Positions 57,503 through 64,000 of a stretch of 64,000 bases of DNA are shown piece after piece (the first letter of the stretch is position 1; each line of letters starts with the position of its first letter). The notes below the pieces were generated by a model. It was not told the DNA's origin, did no database searches, and saw only the letters and a program-made list of their open reading frames with translations. This stretch comes from Sabellastarte sp. h YS-2021 (taxonomy: Eukaryota; Annelida; Polychaeta; Sabellida; Sabellidae), in contig OZ024936.1 in assembly GCA_964017235.1 (NCBI GenBank), forward strand, positions 35,858,040-35,922,039, written 5' to 3'. The position numbers were made by a program, and so were the translations under genes.

Positions 57503-59747
57503 AATAAGCCCTTTCGTGGCCCCCACAAGAAAAGAGGCTCCTACAGGAAACGCCCCTATGGGGGCAATACCTCTCAAAGCAGTAACCAATCCTTTCCCTC
57601 GGGAAGAGGAAAATCCAACTTCAGAGGCTCCAGGGGTCGTTTTCGACCCCACAATAGGGGAAGGGGGCGTGGAAACCCCCCTTCGCAATGACTCCTCCAA
57701 AGCCTCATTCAGTCCACCAGTAGGAAGTCGCCTCCGTTCTTTCAAGAGAGACTGGCTAACAAACAAATGTTCTCAAAACGTGTTAAACATTATCACCAAT
57801 GGCTACGTTCTGCCATTCCGTTCAAAGCCAAACTTGATCAGATTTCCTCTGATTCTATCAGAGTACAAGGCCCAACAAAAAGACCAAGCCTTGGCCACTT
57901 GTATCCAGTCTCTCTTGTCAAAGAACGCCATCGAAAGGGTGGAAAACGTAAAATCTCTCGGGTTTTACAGTCGCCTGTTCCTAGTACCCAAGCCTCACCA
58001 AAGGTGGAGGCCAGTCATAGACTTAAGCAGGCTCAACACTTTTCTACATGTAGAAAAGTTCAAAATGGAAACCCCGGAGTCCATCCGGACTTCCCTGGTC
58101 CCAGGGGAGTGGGTATCGTCGATAGACCTGTCGGACGCATACCTTCACATCCCCATCCATCCAAACTCAAGGAAGTACCTAAGGTTTTGCTACAAGGCCC
58201 AGGTGTTCCAGTTCACCTCCCTACCTTTCGGACTGGCCACAGCCCCCCAGGTCTTTACGATGATCGTAAAGGAAGTGAAACTAATGGCCCTCTCAAGAGG
58301 ACTCAGAATTCACCAATACCTGGACGACTGGCTGATCAGGTCCCAGTCCCAGGAGGAATCTCAAAGGGACACACAGGCAGTGGTAGACCTAACCCAATCC
58401 TTGGGTTGGATAATCAACCAGGAAAAATCAGAACTGAAACCTACTCAGGTGTTTTCGTTCGTGGGCTACGAATACCACCTAGATTCAGCCCTTGTAAGAC
58501 CCACTCACGAGAGATGGCTCAAACTTCAGGATTTGATCCTACGACTCAAGTCAAAACGTGTTTTGACTGCAAGATGTTTGATGTCTCTAATTGGGTTGCT
58601 AGCCTCAACGGAGAAAATGGTCCCGGAGGGACGCCTTCACATGAGGCCCTTTCAGTTTCATCTCAAGGAGCACTGGAGATATCCTCAGTCGCTGGACAAC
58701 CTCCTTCCTTGGACAGAAGCCATTGTAGCCCACCTAGATTGGTGGCAAAACCCCTCAAATGTGATGAAAGGCGCAGACCTTCATCCCAAGGACCACAGTA
58801 TCCAACTCTTTACCGACGCCTCAAATGAAGGTTGGGGCGCTCACTTAGATCAAAATTCTACAAAAGGGCTGTGGTCAGAGCGGGAAAAAAGGCTACACAT
58901 AAATGTCCTGGAATTGAAGGCGGTCTCCCTGGCCCTTCGAGACTTCAAGGACCAGTGCCAGAATCAAACAGTGTTAGTTGCGACGGACAACTCAACAGTG
59001 GTAGCCTACATCAACAAGCAAGGGGGAACTCACTCAGCAGAGATGTGCGCTCTCCTGTGGAAAATCATGACCTGGTGCCATCACTACCATATAACATTGA
59101 AAGCCAGGCACATTCCAGGGTGTCTGAATGTGATGGCCGACCTCCTATCCAGGTCCAACCAAGTGCAGTCAACAGAATGGTCCCTGCACCCTCAGGTCTT
59201 CAAGCAAATCTGCCGAAAGTGGTTCACCCCTCATGTAGACTTATTCGCCACTCACCTGAATCACAAACTCCCTCTATATGTGTCTCCTATCCCAGACCCA
59301 AGGGCCTGGAACATAGATGCTCTGAACATAAACTGGACCAACCTCACGGCCTACGCCTACCCTCCTACGGCTCTCCTTCACAAGGTGATCCAAAAGATCA
59401 AGCAATGCCATTGCCTGATCATCGTGATAGCCCCAGGCTGGCCAGGGATGCCCTGGTTTTGGGACCTAGTGCAGCTCTCAACAGAGATCCCACTACAACT
59501 CCCAGTGTCAACGACCCTACTCAAACAGTCCCACAACTATGTGTTCCACAACAATCCGCAACAGCTGAACCTCCACGCCTGGTGTCTAGGAGCGGACAAC
59601 TCCAAGAACAAGGCTTCTCTGTGGAGGTGGCAGAGAGAATTGCTGCCCCTCAGCGGTCATCAACAAGGACCATCTACAGGTCAAAGTGGGCCCTATTTGA
59701 AAAATGGTGCAGAGAAAATTTGGTGGATTTCTCCACTCCATCTGTGA
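57441..59747 (+). CDS. DIRS reverse transcriptase / RNase H
   Basis: 768 codons. A basic and Gly/Pro-rich linker leads to an RT domain (about residues 170-345) with RWRPVIDLSRLN, VSSIDLSDAYLHIPI (first catalytic Asp), FTSLPFGLATAPQVF and QYLDDW at 292-297 (catalytic Asp pair). RNase H follows: LFTDASNEGWGAHL (Asp459), NVLELKAVSLAL (Glu491), VATDNSTVVAY (Asp516), GCLNVMADLLSR (Asp567). A C-terminal region has PGWPGMPWFWDLV and LNLHAWCLG, typical of DIRS. It copies the element's RNA into DNA. All catalytic residues are present and the frame is intact. The last 150 codons overlap the recombinase frame. Confidence 0.92.
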   Translation: MRTSFSKKAPQKILRVFHPIRISPFVAPTRKEAPTGNAPMGAIPLKAVTNPFPREEENPTSEAPGVVFDPTIGEGGVETPLRNDSSKASFSPPVGSRLRSFKRDWLTNKCSQNVLNIITNGYVLPFRSKPNLIRFPLILSEYKAQQKDQALATCIQSLLSKNAIERVENVKSLGFYSRLFLVPKPHQRWRPVIDLSRLNTFLHVEKFKMETPESIRTSLVPGEWVSSIDLSDAYLHIPIHPNSRKYLRFCYKAQVFQFTSLPFGLATAPQVFTMIVKEVKLMALSRGLRIHQYLDDWLIRSQSQEESQRDTQAVVDLTQSLGWIINQEKSELKPTQVFSFVGYEYHLDSALVRPTHERWLKLQDLILRLKSKRVLTARCLMSLIGLLASTEKMVPEGRLHMRPFQFHLKEHWRYPQSLDNLLPWTEAIVAHLDWWQNPSNVMKGADLHPKDHSIQLFTDASNEGWGAHLDQNSTKGLWSEREKRLHINVLELKAVSLALRDFKDQCQNQTVLVATDNSTVVAYINKQGGTHSAEMCALLWKIMTWCHHYHITLKARHIPGCLNVMADLLSRSNQVQSTEWSLHPQVFKQICRKWFTPHVDLFATHLNHKLPLYVSPIPDPRAWNIDALNINWTNLTAYAYPPTALLHKVIQKIKQCHCLIIVIAPGWPGMPWFWDLVQLSTEIPLQLPVSTTLLKQSHNYVFHNNPQQLNLHAWCLGADNSKNKASLWRWQRELLPLSGHQQGPSTGQSGPYLKNGAEKIWWISPLHL

Positions 59748-60805
59748 AACAAATCTCAGATTTTTTCATGTACCTGTACCAAGACCTAAACAGGTGCCCC
59801 TCGACCATTGATGGTTACAGGACTGCTATCGTTGACACTTTGGGCCCAACGGCCCAACACATTGCGCACAATGCAGACCTTCATAGGTTACTCTCCAGTT
59901 TCCACAGGGATCGTCCTAAAAGTTCCAGAAATTTACCCAAGTGGAACCTTTCTGTTGTCCTTAACGAGCTCACCAAAGCACCATTTGAGCCCATGAAAGA
60001 CTCAGACCTCAAACATCTTACTCTCAAAACTGCTTTCTTGCTAGCCTTGGCCTCCGGCAAGCGCCGCAGCGAAATCCATGCCTGGGTCGCTAACAAAGTA
60101 GCTAATTTAGGCCAATGGGAAAAGGTAGCCTTGTTCCCTTCTTCTGATTTCATAGCCAAAAACCAACTAGCAAGAGAAGGTTCTCAAAGTGTCTCACCAG
60201 TGACTATTCCTGCTTTGACTACCATTGTAGATAGACAGTTTAAGGAAGACAGGACCCTGTGTCCCGTGCGGGCCCTGAGGTTCTATTTGGACCGAACTAA
60301 AGACTTGAGAGGGTCTCGTTCTCTCCTTTTCATCTCCTTTAAGAAAGGACATACCTCAGACATCAGACCCGCTACACTCTCCTCATGGTTGAAACAAACC
60401 ATTCTACTTTGTTATAAACAAGCAGATCAACAAGCCTTGGACTTGGTCCAAGTCAAAGCGCATGACATCCGGGCCTTCGCGGCCTCTAAGGCCTTTTACG
60501 GTGGAGTATCGGTGGACCAAATCATGCAAGCCTGTCACTGGAAAGCTCACAACACATTCACAAATTTTTACCTAAAAGACCTTACTTGGTCGGACACCGA
60601 CAACAATATGTATCTGGGACCCGTAGTGGTGGCACAACAAGTGCTAGATCCTTCCCCTCAGACCAGTTGTCCTCGGAAAGAAAAAAGGGGGGGGGGGGCA
60701 CATCCGCTACAACCAAGTCTTCAGGAGTCTCTCCCAGGATCTAGGTATTCCTTTACCTTCAAGATGTTACGGGTAAGGTCATTTTATTTTTCAATTATCA
60801 GGTAA
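59600..60805 (+). CDS. DIRS tyrosine recombinase
   Basis: The frame is open from 58832, but recombinase-like sequence starts near 59600 (GFSVEVAERIAAPQRSS), so the part before it is probably an overlap shadow or translated by another mechanism. An N-terminal SAM-like helical domain (KWCRENLVDFSTPSVKQ, STIDGYRTAIVDTLG) is followed by the catalytic domain. Box I Arg is in ASGKRRSEIHAW (60062-60067). Box II HxxR is AHDIRAF (His 60461, Arg 60470), with a second His in ACHWKAHN (60536). The tyrosine is in NFYLKDL (60569). All catalytic residues are present. It would integrate circular DNA without target duplication. The 3' end crosses an 11-base G run near 60690, so the annotated C-terminus is uncertain. 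Confidence 0.9.
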   Translation, partial: LQEQGFSVEVAERIAAPQRSSTRTIYRSKWALFEKWCRENLVDFSTPSVKQISDFFMYLYQDLNRCPSTIDGYRTAIVDTLGPTAQHIAHNADLHRLLSSFHRDRPKSSRNLPKWNLSVVLNELTKAPFEPMKDSDLKHLTLKTAFLLALASGKRRSEIHAWVANKVANLGQWEKVALFPSSDFIAKNQLAREGSQSVSPVTIPALTTIVDRQFKEDRTLCPVRALRFYLDRTKDLRGSRSLLFISFKKGHTSDIRPATLSSWLKQTILLCYKQADQQALDLVQVKAHDIRAFAASKAFYGGVSVDQIMQACHWKAHNTFTNFYLKDLTWSDTDNNMYLGPVVVAQQVLDPSPQTSCPRKEKRGGGAHPLQPSLQESLPGSRYSFTFKMLRVRSFYFSIIR

Positions 60806-61162
60806 TTTCTATTAAGGACTTAGTCAGTTGTCGTTAATCTCATATTTCAGGTTAAAAATTTCATGAGATGCCCGACCACTGGGTTGGTCAGTCACACGTG
60901 AAGGTCTAATAGGGACCCTTAGACCTCGAAGTGAGCACTGCTGCACTTCCGTCCTACTACCAAACATCTGGACAGTTTTAGCACTGTCCCTTTTTACTCA
61001 GGTTTTTGGCTCGTTACAGGCCCGATCTTCGGGATCGGGGCTCTGTAAAAGGGACTCAGACTGGCATTTCTGGCACTATTCTGTATATATTAATTCAAAT
61101 CTTAGAAAAAAATTACATATCTTCCAGTCTCAGCTGTAATCCCGCCACCGGGCGGTTGAATT

Positions 61163-61262
61163 CAGCATTAAGTCCCACATGGTAAGCTATTGTAGCGTAA
61201 TAAAATTGGAAATTTTAATTACTTAAATGTAGCTTTTATAAGCTACAAGCTTACCATGTGGG
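61163..61262 (+). repeat. DIRS internal complementary region (circle junction)
   Basis: The first half AAGTCCCACATGGTAAGC then TATTGTAGCGTAATAAAA is the reverse complement of the element's left end. The second half, through TTAATTACTTAAATGTAGC and TATAAGCTACAAGCTTACC, is the reverse complement of its right end. This is the diagnostic region used to complete termini in the DIRS replication model. Confidence 0.9.
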
Positions 61263-61328
61263 ACTTAGGAGAGTCCCACCCTGCCTCCCCGCTGTTTACA
61301 GCTGAGGGGTAGGTTTAATAAAAATTTC

Positions 61329-61475
61329 AACGAGAAAGTAGGGCGATTGGTCAGAAGTTATCACGTGACGACAACTACCAGTATATCCGGTGGCTAACAA
61401 GAACGATCTTTTTTTCTAAGACGTTGGCCCCGGGTGTGGCAACCCGAGAACAGCATTAAGTCCCACATGGTAAGC
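61329..61475 (+). repeat. DIRS right inverted terminal repeat
   Basis: From CAACGAGAAAGTAGGGCGAT to TCCCACATGGTAAGC, inverted relative to the left repeat. Followed by an extension of about 49 bp (TTGTAGCTTATAAAAGC onward) to the element's end. Confidence 0.92.
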
Positions 61476-61524
61476 TTGTAGCTTATAAAAGCTACATTTA
61501 AGTAATTAAAATTTCCAATTTTAT

Positions 61525-62256
61525 AACATTAAGCTATAACAATAATTTGTATCCATGCATTTCATGGTTTAGTTTCAATTTTGAAGAACTTTTTTCATAG
61601 GGGGATAAATTTCACGTGACAGTGAGTATGGTTTCAAGGGTTTATCTCCATGGAGGTTTTGTTCCATCACTGGACTCCACCGTAACTTGCACAACTGGAC
61701 GGAATAACAAACCTTTTAGAATTTTGGTAAAGGGGCTAACATAATTTCTACTAGAAATATACACCCCATCTTTGCCCAATTTGCATATGGAAAGTAACAA
61801 AGATATTTATTTTATTATGATTGTCGCCCCATCTTCCTTGTTTGGTATGCAAAACTGAATGAGTTTTATAAGTGTTATTAAATATTCTATCTTTCACTTT
61901 GTTCAAAGTTGAGGTTTTGTGCAAAATTACAGTGGTGAGCACTCAGCACTATATTAGAGATTTTGCTTGAAAGATGTTTTCAGATAAATATTTTTGTCAT
62001 TTGTCGTTATTCTTCAAATGTTTAATTTAACCACTGCTCTCTAGATTACTGGAGGTTTTGTGACACTCTTTAGAGGGTTCGTAGTAAAACTCACTAGAAA
62101 ATTCATGGTAAAATTTCATTATTTTTTTTTTAAGTTTAAAGGGACACAAAATCTTTATGTATGGATTTTGATAGTTTAGGTACCATTGTTTTTAGTTTTT
62201 AATCATGGATCTAATGGTATGATAATGAGGTTATCTTAAAGTATATTGATGGTGCA
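61525..62256. other. Intergenic, nothing recognised
   Basis: AT-rich single-copy-looking sequence between the DIRS element and the second hAT-like copy. No supported gene. Confidence 0.45.
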
Positions 62257-63234
62257 CAGTGTTCGCTCTCGAGCGCGATTTCGCGAGTTTGTACACACTC
62301 TGGGGCGAGTTGTCGCAAAACGAACTCACCAACGCGTCTGTGCTGTCGCTACCAGGCGAAACACTCAAAACGGACTGAAGAAATTTGTCTATTATCGAAA
62401 GCGACGACGTACATATTTCCTCATAGAAACGGGTTAGAAAAGCAGTTTATTTGATTTTATATATCCAGCTAACAGTAAATCACGTGAGATTTCGTGTATT
62501 CTCGCGAGATTTCCGTGCTTTATTGTTGATTTTTAAACTCGTCTTCTGCTTTTTGTGTCACAGGCGAAACAGTCGAAACAACTACTGACCAAAGAAATTC
62601 TTCTATTATCGGAAGCGACGACGTACATATTTCCTCATAGAAATAGGTGAGAAAGACATGAAAGTGAGTTGATTTTATTTGATACATCCAGCTAACAGTA
62701 ATTCACGCGAGAATTCAGGTATTCTCACGAGATTTCTGTGCTTTATGTCTATTTTTAAACTCGTCTTCTGCTTTTTGTGTCACAGGCGAAACAGTCAAAA
62801 CAACTACTGACCACAGAAATTTGTCTATTATTGGAAGGGACAAAATATATATTTCTTCAAAGAAAAGAGAAAAAATGCAATTTTTTTTATTTATTTGATG
62901 AATCCAGATAACAGTAAAATAATTAAAAAAAAAAAATAATAATAAAAAAACACCAGTAGCACCCAGCCAATAAGCCATTAAGATGTGGTTTAGAAGTGAA
63001 ATTTAAAAAAAAAGACAAATAAAAACAGCATTAAATAGTTTATTTATTTGAACTTTTAGTCATCTATTTCTTATTATTTAAATAAAGAAGATTTAATGCA
63101 GTCCCAAATTGGAACTAAATATTTCAAAATCTCTTGAAGTAAAACATGTCTCACATTTTTTCACAGTTGTCTCGCCTTTTCAAGTGAAGGGAGACCGTCT
63201 GTCTCGCATTCATTTTTGACGAGAGCGAACACTG
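62257..63234. mobile_element. hAT-like element with 6-bp duplication, copy 2
   Basis: Inverse orientation to the copy at 51102-52461 and very similar, without the nested MITE. Ends CAGTGTTCGCTCTCGAG and GACGAGAGCGAACACTG. A perfect 6-bp duplication GGTGCA flanks it (62251-62256 and 63235-63240). Open frames inside have no motif and are shared shadows. Confidence 0.85.
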
Positions 63235-63240
63235 GGTGCA

Positions 63241-64000
63241 CATATCTGATACAATAAATAGAGTATCATTCCCATTGATATCAAAGAAGTTGGAAATCTG
63301 ATGTGCAATAGATTGCAATTAAACTGATGTTTTAGTGACTTAATATATAAGTATGATGCCTGGCTATTAGGGGTGCAACGCATTGGAAACTTACAACCCA
63401 AATCGATTTGTGAGTAAATCTTTGTGAACCAAATCAATTGACAAATTGTTTTGGCTTCATGTAAACTGTAAAAGTCATTTTACAATTTTTTTTTTTTTTC
63501 TAAATTCAACAAATAACTTGCCCTTTTAGGCTGCATGTGCATAAAACATCATAAAGTTATATCATCATATTAATGATTCACCAATATTGTTATGCCGAAG
63601 GCTATTGCAAATTTCTCATTCACTGAAATTAACTGAATAATCTGAAGCATGAAGACATTGTTGTATCCCTACTGCCTGTAGGATATTATATTTTGTGAAC
63701 AACTACATCAAATTCATCCCACATGTATGTGCTGATTGCAATCTTGGATTTCTCAGACTAGCTAGAATTATGCTCAGTTATGGGGGAACAATTACTTTTT
63801 GCACTATAAGGGCTTAATGCTAATAACTGACTTCAAAGAAGTTAGGGGTTTTGTGCTTATAAATTGTTGAGGGTATATTAGATCGATAAATAGATCTATA
63901 GATGGACTTTATTTCAGGCTCAGGGCACACATTAAAAAGTTACATACATAAAATATAGTACATGAAAAATGTAGTCTAAGAAAGACAATAAAGATGACCA
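63241..64000. other. Intergenic; possible hAT end
   Basis: AT-rich. TTAGGGGTGCAACGCATTGG at 63368 resembles a hAT terminal repeat, but no matching right end or duplication was found within the window. Confidence 0.3.

Larger units (their letters stand above)
55142..61524 (+). mobile_element. DIRS retrotransposon, structurally complete
   Basis: It carries the full DIRS hallmark set. Inverted terminal repeats of about 148 bp lie at 55160-55307 and 61329-61475. A right terminal extension runs to about 61524. The internal complementary region at 61163-61262 joins the reverse complement of the left extension (TACGCTACAATAG) to that of the right extension (AATTTCCAATTTTA), which is exactly the circle junction expected. 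No target duplication is seen, as expected for a tyrosine-recombinase element. Gag-like, RT/RNase H and recombinase frames lie in order on the plus strand. Repeat arms are nearly identical, so insertion is probably young. One frame break is seen in gag. Confidence 0.93.

Noticed and set aside
57767..58828. 353-codon plus-strand frame inside the RT region
   Set aside because: It overlaps the clear RT frame, is rich in Pro/Ser/Arg without domains, and looks like a shadow of RT codon use. Kept only as a finding on overlap.

Overview
This is AT-rich, intron-bearing nuclear DNA from an animal. The mix of elements suggests a lophotrochozoan, most likely a bivalve mollusc: repeats built on AGGTCAAAGGTCAAATC, array-cored non-autonomous elements resembling bivalve pearl/HINE elements, DIRS retrotransposons, and tRNA-derived SINEs. 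That assignment is inference; no sequence search was possible.

One host gene is convincing. It lies on the minus strand in 11 coding exons from 41271 (ATG) back to 7161 (stop). All ten introns have GT-AG ends, the phases agree at every junction, and the product is about 515 residues. It is Lys/Glu/Gln-rich coiled coil after a Ser-rich N-terminus. I do not recognise the family. Intron 1 (24950-41183, 16.2 kb) and intron 7 (11862-18199) are filled with transposons and satellites. Intron 7 holds a 63-bp minisatellite of about 20 copies that is an amplified copy of the 3' end of exon 7 together with its 5' splice site.

Layout. 1-5025: two oppositely oriented blocks of a 155-bp satellite and an array-cored element. 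5100-7160: probable 3' UTR. 7161-24949: exons 11 to 2 with interspersed satellites, MITEs and a LINE 3' end. 24950-41183: intron 1 with a decayed DIRS element on the gene's strand (about 25870-31080), array-cored elements at 19830, 25021, 31442, 32470 and 36568, a SINE, and a decayed L1/Tx1-like LINE (38990-40770). 41184-41271: first coding exon. 41290-49900: SINEs, one split by a 1.4-kb DNA element, and several palindromic MITEs. 49913-53476: a Mutator-like element with a perfect 9-bp target duplication and internal 42-bp arrays, holding a hAT-like element that itself holds a TA-flanked MITE. 55142-61524: a structurally complete DIRS retrotransposon (inverted terminal repeats, internal complementary region, gag-like, RT/RNase H and tyrosine recombinase frames; gag frame broken in a C run). 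62257-63234: a second copy of the hAT-like element, again with a perfect 6-bp duplication.

Apart from the coiled-coil gene I find no other convincing host gene. The window mainly records repeated nested transposition in and beside one long gene.
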